Assembly (NCBI GenBank): GCA_021292165.1
Contig: CM037879.1
Coordinates: 263,011,921-263,075,920, forward strand
Reading direction: 5' to 3'
DNA length: 64,000 nt
From: Shinisaurus crocodilurus
Lineage: Eukaryota > Chordata > Lepidosauria > Squamata > Shinisauridae
The notes under the pieces are model-generated. The model saw only the letters and a program-made list of their open reading frames with translations, had not been told where the DNA came from and searched no databases. The translations under genes were made by a program, and so were the position numbers. This document shows positions 38,301-51,800 of the stretch, one piece after another (the stretch's first letter is position 1; every line of letters starts with the position of its first letter).

Positions 38301-40545
38301 AAGTGATTTATTTATTTATTATATTTATCAATCGCCCATCTGGCCGGTCACCCGGCTACCCTGGGCGATGTACAATTAAAATACAACAAAACAACACAAT
38401 TTTACTTTAATTACATCAGTATTTTCATAACAAACAACACCTTCCCCCATACAAGCCTGTCTGGCTCTTAAGATCTGGAAAGGCCCTTCTTCTGAGACCG
38501 CCTCCTTCAGAGGCACATTTGGTGGCAATGCAAAAGAAGGCATTCTTGGTGGTTGCTCCCTGCCGTGGAACTCCCTCTCTGCTGTCCTTCTGGCAGGCAA
38601 AGACCACTTTATTGAAGCAGGCCTTTGATGTGTAAGCAGGTCTGTTGGGCTGGATGCTGTTTTTACTCTGTTACTGTTCAGTTTTTAAAAATTGTTTTTA
38701 ATTATTTTTAATTGTGTTTTAATGTATTTGCTTATTATTGTTTTTATCATGTTTTATTAGTGATTGTAAGCTGCCGAGTGCCATTTCTTGGTAGAAAAGT
38801 GGGATACAAATCAAATCAAATCAATCAATATATATATATATATATATATTAATCATAGGTAGATACATCACCTTGCAGCTCGACATGGCAAATGAGAGAA
38901 CCTACTTGCAAGTAAATATACTAACTTGTCATTTCAAACAGCAAGTATGAAAGGGGTAAACTTTTCTTGTGTATGTCATTTACATTTTCTACTGGAAGTG
39001 ACCTTTCATATCTAAAACAACTGCAGTGGCCTTAAGAACTGGTAAAATGAAGTCTCTTATCTTCATCCCAGTCACTGCTAGATCCATTAGAAATAGAGGG
39101 AAAACAGGAAAAAGGAAAGACCCTGAAGAACCATTGCCAGTGGGAATAGACCACACGGGGATGGTTTGATCAAAGGCTTGATTTATGATAAGGCAGTCAG
39201 TGGTATAGTTAGGTAACCTTAGACCAGCCTTCCCCAACCTAGTGCCCTCCAGATGTTTTGGACTTCAACTCCCATCAGCCCCAGCCAGTATGGTCAGTGG
39301 TCAGGAATCCTGGGAGTCAGAAGCGCTGCCAGGTACCAAAAAGATCTGTGGCTCAAGCCCACAGGACAAAAAAAATGCAGAAATTTGTATATGCTAATTT
39401 ACTTATGCTCTAAAGCAATGTTCTCCAACCTTGGGTCCCCAGATGTTTTTGGCCTACAACTCCCAGCATGCCCCAGCCAGCTATGCTGGCTGGGGCATGC
39501 TGGGAGTTGTAGGCCAAAAACATCTGGGGACCCAAGGTTGGAGAACACGGCTCTAAAGTCTCTCCCCCCCGCCCCGTGTGTCTTTAAAGGAGCCTGTCTC
39601 CTATTTGTTAAAAGGGACGTATGGACAGGGGAGAGGAGGGCATTTGATTTCAGAAAAAGACCTCGGGCAGACAGATTCAAAGTAGGGAGCAACAGGAGGT
39701 GACACATGTGTGGGCAAAAAGCCAGCTAGTCCAGGGGGATCAGATGCAACAGATATCATCAGGGCCCCTGTACCTTTATTTCAGCAAGTGCCCGATGGAC
39801 ACCACCATAGGCTGGTGGGGCAGATGGCCTCCCAGAGATTCGGGGTTCCATGCTCCATCTCCATCTAGCCCAGTATTGTCGACACTGACTGGCAGCAATG
39901 GCTCTCCAGGGTTTCAGGCAAGATTCTTTCTAAGCCCTACCTGGAGGCCAGAGCTTGAACCTGGTACCTTCTGCATGCAAAGCATGTGCTTTATATCACA
40001 CTGAGCTATGGTCCCTCCCTAGCAGCACCTGGTATTCCAAGGTGGTCATCCATCCAAGTACTAACCAGCCCCAACCCTGCTTAGCATCTGAGATCAGACG
40101 AGATCAGATGCTATGCATTTTAAGCTCACTTAAATCTCAGCACCATCATGACTACAGGAATCAAATGAAGTTTGCATTTGCTGCCTGAAACACATCTGTT
40201 TCGGGATTTTGTTGTAGAAAAGTATAATATATAATATAATGTATTTATTGTAAAAGCAATAAAATGAACATCTGTAACCATGTACCTGCCCAGCTGGTTG
40301 CCCTGTGAGTATAAAATGTTTCTAAAAAAAATAAAATAAGGATGCTGCACTGACCATTGTGTCAGCCTCCCCCCCACCCAGGGAACCTGACATGCCCATG
40401 CCTTGATGAGCTTCCGCCATGCATTAAAAGCATGGTTTTTCAGGCAGGAATATGGGGTGGGCTAGCATTTTAAAGTTTTAATGGCATTTTATATTTTGTT
40501 TTATTGTATTTTTTATATATTGTACATCACCCCATATATATATAT

Positions 40546-40614
<69 letters not shown>

Positions 40615-43600
40615 GCCAGTGTGGCGTAGTGGTGAGAGTGTTGGACTGGGACTTGGGAGATCCGGGTTCTAGTCCCTGCTCAGCCATGAAACTCACTGGG
40701 TGACTTTGGGCCAGTCACTGACTCTCAGCCTAACCTACCTCACAGGGTTGTTGTGAGGATAAAATGGAGAGGAGGAGGAGGATTATGTAAGCCGCCTTGG
40801 GTTCCTTGCAGGAAAAAAGGCGGGGTATAAATAAATAAATAAAATAAATTAATTAAAAAATCGCCCAGAGTGCCGGGTCTCTGGCCAGATTGGCGATTCA
40901 GAAATATGATAAATAAATAAAATGCCAGCCCAGGTGCTGATGCCAGGATGGTTTGTTGCTGCCCTTATGAACTGCTGCTCTTTGGGGGATCCTTTGGGGG
41001 CTCCTTAGGCTGTGGGGCCCTGGCCATTGGCCCCAAGGTCCAGCCCAGCTGCACCACTGAAGGCAGTTTCATATAATCACTGGTTTCATACTTCTCAATC
41101 ACTCAAACTAGATAAAACCAGATCAACGGGTAGTGGTTTAACTAGCTGATGCATGTTAAAGGACTTTGTTGTCTTAATGCTAATATCTTGCAATTGGATT
41201 TTGCCAATGTTGCTTCCAAACTGCAAAGTCAAAAATTTATTTCCCTGCAGGACCTATTGAAAAAACTATGGGTTGGATCTAGACCAGTGATGGCAAACCT
41301 ATGGCATGGGTGCCACAGCTGGCACGCAGGGACCTCTCTTTGGGCACTCGAGCCATTGGTCACCAGATCGCGAAAACACTGTCCCCTTCTGCAAAACACT
41401 AATGATGATCTTGTTCTTTCTCACAGTGTGGAACAGAATGATTTTATTCTAGAATTCCTGTTACAGAATTCTTTTCTACATTGTTATCACATTTAAAAGA
41501 TTTTGAAGAATGATGCACAGAGCATGGCTTGGATGTAAAGCCCTAACAGTTGACCTGAGTGCTGCATGTGTTGCTCTCAAACTAACTGAGTATGAGCCAA
41601 GGTTTGACAAATTATCAGCATGCATGCATGCAATAGCAAAAATCATATTAATTGTGCAAAAGCATGCCCAATGCAAACTTTTACCCAATGCAGTGTTTGC
41701 AGTCCAAGACATAAAATGTTTAAAATGTGTTAAGCACATTTAGTTTTCTTGTTTATCTTGTTCATCCTAGTACAGGTTGACTTTTACTTTTACTAATGCG
41801 ACACCTGTAGAAGCAGGGAAAGGACCCGGAGTAAAGCTTGCCCCATACAATTTCAGTCTGGCATATAATCATATTACAAGTTGCGAATCCCTTATCCAAA
41901 AATACATGTGCCTAATTATTTAAAAAGTTTGTATAAATTCCCTTCAGGCTATGTGTACAATGTAGTACTATAATAATTTTTTGAGTTGATTTTTTTTTCA
42001 ACAAAAAACTGTTTGTATCATTGAAAGCTCTGTTATTGTGTTTTTCTTTTAAGACAAAATATGTTAATTAGTTCGGACAACTGTATGAGTTGCTTTTCTA
42101 AAACTAAAACCTCAGTATTCAGGTTTAATTGCAGTGTTGGCACTTTGAAATAAATAAGTTGTTTTTGTGTTGCAGTTTGGGCACTCGGGATCAAAAAGGT
42201 TCGCCATCACTGATCTAGACTTAGTCAGGATATGCTCACTGAAATAATGGAATGAATAGAGCTAGTCATGACTAGCTTAAATCCCATTGATTTCAATGGG
42301 TCTGCTAGGTCTGACTCCAACCCTATATATTTTACATATACATTAATTATATTTAAAAAAAAATAAAAACACATGTAACGTATATATACAGAAGGGCACA
42401 ACTTACTGATACAAGCACAGTATCATTCATATCACATCTGTTCTTCTCGATTTCCATTACTTTCCCCAGTCCATGGATTATTCCTTTATCGGTTGCAACA
42501 TTGGGATAATTTATAGGTGCATCATTTATGAAGAGCTACGTACAAAATGTTATCAGGTTAGAACACATTAGGGGGACATGTTTAAATGAATATCGATGGT
42601 ATAACTTTTACAGAGCAAATGTATTTTGCTCTGTTGGTAACTAATTAAAAAAAAAGACATTGCACAAGAAAACATTGAATTGAACGTCTGCAGCGGCAAA
42701 AATTACACATTACTCAAAAATATTGTATTTCCCCGGAAACTTCAGACCATGCTTATCTCTGAGCATAGAATTAAACTCATTGCAGGATTTGACCAATCTG
42801 CATATCCCATTGTGCAGGGGAGGCTGGTGACTCCTATGTCAGTGGGTCTCCTTATCCATTGCAGCTTTTATTCTGAGCTTTATAGGAGCTATCCATGGTG
42901 CCGAACTCCATCCCCAAAACAGGTTCACCACCATAGAGCACCATGGACAGCTCCTGTAAAGCTCAGAATAACAGCTGCAATGGATAAGGAGCCCCACTGA
43001 CATGGGAGTCACCTGCCTCCCTCCCTGCCACTGTGCACTGATCTGTAATGTTTCTCTGTGGGCGTGCAGTTGGTTGGGGGTTCTGCACATCCATAGATTT
43101 CATAGATCATAGAGTTGGAAGGAGCCTACAAGGCCATCGAGTCCAACGCCCTGCTCAATGCAGGAAACTAGAGGAGGGGTCACCAGGCCTGACCCTGCTT
43201 AGCTTTCCACACTCAGACAAGCTGAGCCAGCGTGAGCCATCCTACTCCAAATATTGCTCCTTTCCCCCATTTTTCTTTCTCCAGACTAAGGGCACAATCC
43301 GATGGCGATGGCTGTAAGTCCCTGAACTCAGGGGCTTACGGTCATCCAGTGCAGAGTGGGAGGAGCGGCAGAGGCGATCTTCGCCTCCCCTGCCTCCCGC
43401 CCTGCATTTTTGAGAAATGGGCTTTTATGCCCGTCCAGCTGATATGTATCAGAGGGGGAGGGAAGGAGGCTGAAGAGGCAGCAGGATAGTTTGTATCTTG
43501 GCCTCTGCATTCTCCTCCCTTCCCCACACCCTGGAACTAGTGGTGGGGCCGAGCCTTGAGTCGGCTGGAGGCTCGCTCCGGGCTTGGCCCTCCGTGAGCG

Positions 43601-46600
43601 GCGGTGGCCCGATCTCGCTCTTCAGAGCGGCGTGGAGCGTTCTCTGCACCGCTCGCGCTGCTTGCGCCGCCAACAGAGAAACCCCCCACGCACGGCCCCT
43701 GCCACCGCTGCCAGGACCCCCCCGCCGCTGCCTCCAGGACCCCCCCCCACAGCCTACCTGGTCCTGTACGCTGCCTCTGCCGCCACCGGAGCCACTGCTC
43801 CGTCGTGCTGGACCCCCACCTGCGCTCTGTTTTGGCGGGAGGAACCAGGAAAACAGAGCGCGGGGGTCCAGCGCAACAGAGCAGGGTCCCGTCGTGTCAC
43901 TTCCTCCGCGCCAGAAGTGACCCATCGAACAGGCGAGGAAGGCTCTCCGCTCTGTGGAGAGCTCTCTGTGGAGAGCCCAGGTAAAGCCCGCCGCCGAGCA
44001 GCCCGTCAGACACGAGCAGGCCCAGTTCAGGCCTTGCTCCTGTCTGACGGGCTGTTCGGCTACATGCCTACCTGGAACACTCCCTTTCCCCCCTCTCTGA
44101 GGTTACTTTCCTGACCTAGGAGAGCAGTTGGCACGGTTCTTTCCACGCCAGCTGTGAGGGGGGTGGGGTGTCAGAGCTCAGATTCCCAGCTCCGAGGCTG
44201 GAGTGCTGTCTCCGACCTCGGATCTGGGTATCCGAAATATCCTATGGCCCCTCAGACACTGTCTAGGGGCCACAGGATTGCTCCCTCCATAAATGATGGA
44301 TTCTGATGTGTGCAACCAACCAAACACAACATCGCAAGCAGTTTACATAAAACTCTTTGTTCTCTTCACCTCAAGGAGGTTCTGTCTAGACAAGTGTTAG
44401 GCAACCTGGTCCTGGTGCTCTCCAGATGATTTGGACTACAACTCCCATCAAGCCCAGCCAGAAGTCAGGGAGTATGGGAGCTGTAGTCCAACAACATTTG
44501 GAGGGTGTAGGGTTGCCTAGCCGTGGTCTAGACTATCCAGTAAAAAATGCAGCCTTGCAACAGCAAGAAGAGAGACCTTAAAATAGGTAACCTCTAATTA
44601 AGGCCAGAAGTTAATGTTGATTCATTCGCTCTCAGTCCCACTTCCTGAATTCTCACTCAAGTTCTTAGTTCAGCACTTAACGCACAGGTGTAATGTTTAC
44701 ATATGGTGAGTGGCCTCGTTAGCTGGGAGTGTAAATACACTTATACCAATAGAGCCCCTGGCTGACCCTGACAAGATCCAGCTCATTGACCCCCCCCCCA
44801 ATGCAATCAATTAAGTAAATGTAAATCTTGTCCTGGATCAGGCATTTAGATAAATAAGCTACAGCAAAAGCTATCATCATTATCATCTGGTTTTATACAT
44901 AGCACCTGGGCATCATGAATGAAGAATCCCACTCTAAATGACAATCCAAGCATGGTCTCCCTGAACATCCCACTACGCATCTCGTTCTTCAAAAGCTTCT
45001 CCTCCAGAATAACATGGTATCTGATCTGGTCTTCATCCTGCAGATTAAATTAAGAATGCATGTTAAATGTGTAGATTTCCAAACTTACTATGGCAAAAAC
45101 AGTTGCCAGCAACTATCTGTATCCAAAAGGCTTTATTATCAACTAGCTGTTGCCCGCGGCTGCGTTCGCGTGGATTTTAGGATCTGGTATAATTGTTTTT
45201 AAAAGAAACATGTATGGAAAAGATGCAGTGTCTCTGACTGAAAGTGTAACGTTTAGGCTGGGTGATGGCAGCAGAAATCTTTTGTGACAGAAATATCTGT
45301 TCTTAAAGAAAAATCAGGTTAATCCTGAGAGTCTACAGGTGATGAAGAGTGAGCATGCCAAGTTTGGGGTAGATCCGTCTAAACGTGATGGAGCCTATGC
45401 GACGATGCCCCACACACAACAGTCAGTCATTTAAAAAGTTTCCCTCCCTTTTCACCTCATCATGTAAAAAGTTTCCTTCCCTTTTCACCCCCTCAGAGAA
45501 CATTCTAAATGGCCTAGGAGAGATTTGCATACCCAGCCCTTGCAGGAATTCATACGAACATTCTAAGTGTCTTATGGGCTATTTGCATAACTGCTCCTAT
45601 TGGCTCCTGCAGCAATTATGAGGTGAGGCCTATTTGCAGAACTGCAGATATGAGAGTGGGGTGATTTTGCCCCCTTTTTTCACCCCCTTAGGGATGGAAT
45701 TTCCCAAAATCCTTCCTTAGTGGGGGTCTACATCATAAAAGCAATGTCCTTTCAAAATTTCACATTCCTAGATTAAACGGTTTGAGCTGGGCGTTGATGA
45801 GTGAGTCAGTCAGTCAGTCAGTCAGTCAGGACACCTTCTTTTATATATATAGATTACTCTTTGCTTGAGACAGATATATTTTTTAGAACGTGTTAATGGT
45901 GGCATGAAAGAGATATCCTTGCCCATGATGTGAATATTCATCCTGTCACTGTTTGGTAAAAAGGGTTTGTAGTGCTTCCTAAGCCTGCAAACACTATTTT
46001 ATCAAAGGCACCAATGGGATGAATGAGCACACCATGGGGAACAATAAATAATTATTTAAGAAGAACTCAATAAGCAATTATTTAATAAGCACTCAATTAT
46101 CTAGGTGCTGTACAAAATTACAGCAGGAGCCCACAGCAGGTGCCCAACTATGCCTACCCTTAACATTGGCCCTGATTTCCACCTTACTAGAAGCCATGGA
46201 AAACAAGTTCATTCTGGTTTAGGCTGATGCAGAGTTGTAGATATTTTGGCAACGACAGAAGTAGAAAAGGGCAAGGAAGGAAGAAAAGCAAGAGGGATTT
46301 AACTAGTGTTGTAAATGGTGGCCTTGGACCCACCTGCAGGTCGCAGAAACTCCACATGATGTTGATATTTGGGATCGATGCCATGCAGCACGAGGGACAA
46401 AGGAGGGCTTGGGTTACAGTCCAAAGCAAAGACATACAGTCATGCCTTGGATTGAGAGCATAATTCGTTCCGGAAAGGTGCTCGTAATCCAAAACACTCT
46501 TATATCAAAACGAAATCCCCCCAAAAAAATTTGTACAGAGATTTTTAATTTAAGCCGTACTACAGTACTTGTATTGCAAGACGACGCTTGTATATCAAGT

Positions 46601-48836
46601 CAAAAAAAATTAAATAAATATTACAAATTTTGCTTGTCTTGCAAAACGCTCTCAAACCAAGTTACTTGTAATCCAAGGTATTACTGTAGTTCCTCTGCAA
46701 CTGTGCCAATCCCTGCTACGTTAGCACGGCAGAGAGAAAGCGATGGGATCGGCATGGTGGGAGAACGTTGCATCATGGCGCTTCCTTTGAATGTATTGCA
46801 TTTTCAGTTCAGTGCTGAAGCACCAGATAGGCAGTGAGCAAAGGGCTCTGTTGTGTTTGTGGACATGCCCTAGCCAAATGTTTGGAAACCAATACATACC
46901 AGAGATGTTAGTTGTTTCTTCTTGAGAAAAGTTTCAATGGCGACATTGTCCGGGGCAAAAATGGTGTACGTGCGGGCTGTTTCTATTTCCCGTGCCAGTT
47001 TATATTGCTGTCGTAAAAAGACAAACGCGTAATTGAAACAAGTGCAGTTACTGCAGGTCTAATAATGCACAGCAGCAGTTCAAATAAAAGCATGAATACT
47101 CACAATAATATAACCCCTTAAAATGGAGTAATCTGGCATCTGTTCTAAGCGTGGAAGCAGTTTGGGTAATGCACCACTCACTCCTTTGAGGGGCGTCAGA
47201 ACCTGCAAACAGAAACACATGGACAACTTCACACAAGCTGCGCTGCTACTATTTATTGCAGTTGTAAGGCGCAACATTGGAAATAAAACACAAAATGAAA
47301 TAATTTGGGGAAATTGGTAATGATTTTACCTAATAGTCATTCAATAGAGTAGACAGAGAAAATAATCTATGCCTAACCCAGAGATTAAAACTGTCCCAGG
47401 ATTTTCTGAGAAAGGCTGAGCTGTAGAGATTTTCTTGACCGCAACGTGAAAATTCTCTTTAAATCTTCTTGGGTTCCTTGCTATTATTAGATATGTAGAT
47501 AGTGTGGTATGATGGATATTGTTTCCAGGGGAAGAATCCCATGTGGTTTTAACAGGGTATGTGCCTTGATTCACAAAAAGGCTAAGGAAATTGTGCTGGT
47601 TCATAAGAAAAATTCCCAAATCCACAACCAAGCAAAACAAAATATCACCACTAAACAGTAAGTTTTCAAGTTCTCCAGAACTGTTCATCAGAAAATGAGG
47701 AGGGCAGGAGGAGAGGAAAACAAGCTACCTCGATATTTTAAAAATAATAAGATTTATTTTTCATCCTAGTTTCCTAACCGTTTATAACAGAGTTATAGAA
47801 GCTCTGTCAGCCTGAGGGGCAAATTCAATTTAAAAGAAGCTCTTGGGAGCAGCAATATAGTGGTGGGCGGGCCTGGGAAACCACCAAACAATCAGTGGTT
47901 GGGGAAAGGGTTCTGGCCATCTGAGGAACCCAGGGGGCCTGGATTGGAACCCCAGGCTGGCCAGATTTGGTCTGCGGGACTGAGGTTCAACAGCCCTGAT
48001 TTATAATAAGAATGCAAATACCTTATCAATTACATGTATAATCCCATTGGTTGCTGCAATATCACCATCTACAATGTTGGCTCCACCAACAGAAAGGTTC
48101 TGGAAAGAAGGGGACAAAGAGACAGCTTAGTTTGATGTAAGAATTTTTGCCAGCCTTCTAATCACAACTGGCTTGATATGAAGCTGCCTTACACCAAGCC
48201 AGCCCACTGGTCCATCTAGCTCAGTATTGTCTTCAGCAGTCTTCCCCTATCTAGTGCTCTCCAGATATTTATATCTTTATATTTATTATATTTTAAATCG
48301 CCCATCTGTCAGGTCACCCGATGTTTTGGATGACAACGTTCACCATCTCTAACCAGCCTGGCCAAAGAAAGTTGTAGCTCAAAACATCTGGAGCACATCT
48401 GTAGTCCAATACATCCCAAAACTGGTTGGGAAAGACTGGTCTACACTGACTGCAACAGCTCTCCAGGGTTTCAGACAGGAGTCTTTTGCAGTGCTATGTC
48501 ACCTACGTGGAGATGCCAGGGATTGAACCTGTGACCTTCTGCATGCAAAGCAGGTGTTCAAATCTTCATGTACTGCAGCAGGTGAGCTCCGCTGAATTAG
48601 TACCAATATCTGTGCAGTATACCTACAACTAAATATTTCTAAATAGGTGGGCTATGTGGGACTGTGCTTTGAAATTCAGTGTTGGACACAACACTGGCCA
48701 AGGCAGGAGAGCTTGGGGAAGATGCAGAACCTACAGAAAATGGACCTGTTACTATATCAACAGTAATAATTCAGGTCTCTGTCCCTGTTAAACATACAAG
48801 GTATATTTAAATTATTTAATTTCCACCTCTGTTTTT

Positions 48837-48871
<35 letters not shown>

Positions 48872-51800
48872 CGCCTTTTTTTCTCTTGCAAGGAACCCAA
48901 GGTGGCTTACATAGTCCCTCTCCGATGTGCTGTGTGAAGAAGTACATCCTTTTCTCTGTCCTGAATCTCCCACCAATCAGCTTCACGGAATACAATATTT
49001 ATCTGTGTTACTGTTCTCCCCTGCTTGATTGTTTTTTGGTCAATGTTGTATGATTTCATTGTGTTTTTATTGGTAGTACCCCACTTTGGAATTCTTTTAT
49101 AATGAAAAGTGTGTAATACATTTCATAAATAAGTAAAATAAATAAACGACAGAAGGATATCAACAGAATACAAGAGGATACCAGACTAGTGCATTTCTCT
49201 TAGTACATCGGATAGGACTAGCCCAAGGGTTTAGGAATATAGAGTACTGGTAAACTTACTCCACTTCCTTTGGACAATGACACGAAATTGCCAAACAAAG
49301 ATGTTGCCAGCCCATCAGAAGATGACAGGTTTTGGAGGTCAGCCACTGTGTACGCTCCCTTTAAAACGTGACTCCTAATGGAAACACAGCTATGTTTAGA
49401 TGATGTGAAAGACACAGCTCTTCATATTTACTCACAGACAGAGAGACGCATGCATCTGGTTCAAACATTATCTGAGCTGGAAGCAATTCGTACATCACCA
49501 CAAGCACCATAGGAGCTACTTCCATTTCCTACACAGCTGCCGGTCAGTTGTATCTTGGAACCATTTGGGTGGGGCCAATGATGTGGTTCCGCAGCTGTGA
49601 ATCAACTTCCATGTCTGCTGGGTGATGATCACAAGCAAGCAGCAGGTAGCAATCATGAGGAAGAAGAAAAAGAGGAGGAGGAGCAGAAGAAGGAGCAGCA
49701 GCAGCAGCTGGTGACAATGCTGCCAAGAAGGTAGACTCACTAAAGGAAAGGGGGGGGGGATGGAGGATGTCTTCTTGACATAGAGCTCTTCAAAACCTGT
49801 AGCTAGCACAGTCTATACATCAGGGGTGCAGAACTTCAGCCCCGGGGGCCAAATCCAGCCCTCCAGGGGGCCCTAGAATGCAGTGGAGGCTGGTTACTCC
49901 TATTTCGGTGGGGCTCCTCATCCACTGCAGCTTTTATTCTGAGCTTTATAGGAACTATCCATGGTGCTCCATGGTGGTGAACCTATCTTGGGGATGGAGT
50001 TCAGCACCATGGATGGCTCCTATAAAGCTCCAGATAAAAGCTGCAATGGATGAGGAGCCCCACCGACATAGGAGTCAGTCACCAGCCTCCACTGCTAGAA
50101 TGTCATGCCCCCTTGCCCTGCCCCCTTTCCTACTACAACCACCCATCATTTCCTGGCTTCTGTGCAGTTCCCCCCCCCCCCATCCTAAAAGGCTGCAATG
50201 CCTCTCCCATGGCCGAGTTACTGGCAGCAAGAGCTTTAAGTTAAGATACGTTGGTATTTTTGGCCCTGCCCCTTTTGTCCTTAGCCACACCCACCACTGG
50301 AATGCAGCCCCTGAGAGTTTGTCCAAAATAGGATTTGCCCCTCAGGCTGAAAGAGGATCTCCACCGCTGGATACTGGCAGCGGCACGGGAGAGGCCGCAG
50401 TGAAGAGGCGTCCATGCTCTTGGTGCCAATGTGAGTTGCTTCTCAGATTCCACCAGGTTACAGTAGAGTATTGCTGTTGGGATTTTGGCCTGGCTAGTGG
50501 GCCTTGTTGTCGTCACCTCTGAACCAAAGTCAGCTTCAGCTTTTAGGAAGCATAATGTAGAATTCAGTGCAGCCGTGGGAAGGTGGCTGCCATGAGAGTG
50601 TATTTCTGTACAACTTCTCAGCTAATTATGGGTGAAAGGCGGGGTAAAACCCAAAAGAGTCAGTATGCCTTATCAACCAGCTGCATTTCCGGCCTTGAGC
50701 CGATTTCTGAGTTACTACCTAAGAAAACTTTCATGGGAACTGAGCACGAGGGGTGGAGGGTTGTTAGGGGTGTATTTTTCTGCTTGCAGTGTCAGCCTAA
50801 GAGGGCAGAGCAGAGACGCCCTGGTTTGATCTATTGAGTGTCTATGGGTCAGATGCAGTTGTCAGAAGAGAGTAATTATGAATGTGCTTAGGAGCCACAC
50901 CCCTGTTAATAAGTTGATGCACACATGAGAATGCTTTGTTGGTACCCAGTCTTTTATTGCCTAGAACGTTTCTTTCTCATCTACAATGGTTTTCCTTTGC
51001 CGAACACTTTCTGCCTGGTCTGTTCATGCTTCCAAAGAATCTTGCAACCAGAAATCTCTAAACTGGCAACTAATGCTACATAAGGACTTTGGGACTCTGT
51101 CTGGCTTAATCCAAGGGAACCGTTGCTTGATCTTTTACTGCCTGTTATACCTTCTGCCTGGACTTTCATCAGTTAGACTAATGAAATGCTCTCTCCCCTG
51201 AACTTATGCACTCTAGAACTTTGTCTGTTGAACCTTTATTTGTTAAAACCTCCTGTGGAATATAATACTGGTCTTCTCATAGACCACGTGGATTAATGTT
51301 TGCTATGAACCGAGTATCTTTGTCTTTGATTGCCCAGAATGCCTTCTGGTTTGGACTATAAGTGACTTCTAAGACAGTTGCTTTGCCGTGATGCCCATGC
51401 ATCAGAGATTTCCAGTACAGATTCTGTTGTTGGACCTGATATCTGCTTGTGTGCATGTATTTCTAGCCTTATTTAATTCCAGGCCCGTTTCCTGAACTAA
51501 GATTTGCCAAGGGCCCTTTTCAGTAGAAGCTCTGAAGGGAAAACCTCTCTTCTGCTTGGGACTCCTTCTTGTCTACAGTAGTTAATTCCTGAATTCTTGG
51601 ACCCAGTTTGACTTGGACCCCAGAAATGCGAGAACCTGAAATATGGAACATTTCCCAATAAGCCAGGAGTCAGCCCTGTCATAATGTATTCTTGTAACCT
51701 AGAACCTGAGTCAGCGTGGGTCTACTGTGCACAGAAATCCTGCATTTGGGACTGTTTCCATCACCTAGGGCTCTTGGCCTAGATAATAGTAGTTAATGAC

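Noticed and set aside
40612..40700. tRNA gene
   Set aside because: A and B boxes are present, but the sequence is the head of a SINE with a LINE-type tail and many sister copies; no tRNA cloverleaf is supported.
43449..44114. Several overlapping open frames of 126-176 codons
   Set aside because: All lie in the GC-rich family Z block on both strands, as expected from composition; no domain.
49878..50522. 214-codon plus open frame
   Set aside because: Runs through a MITE nested in a hAT-like repeat; the same peptide ([20 protein letters not shown]) recurs in other MITE copies.
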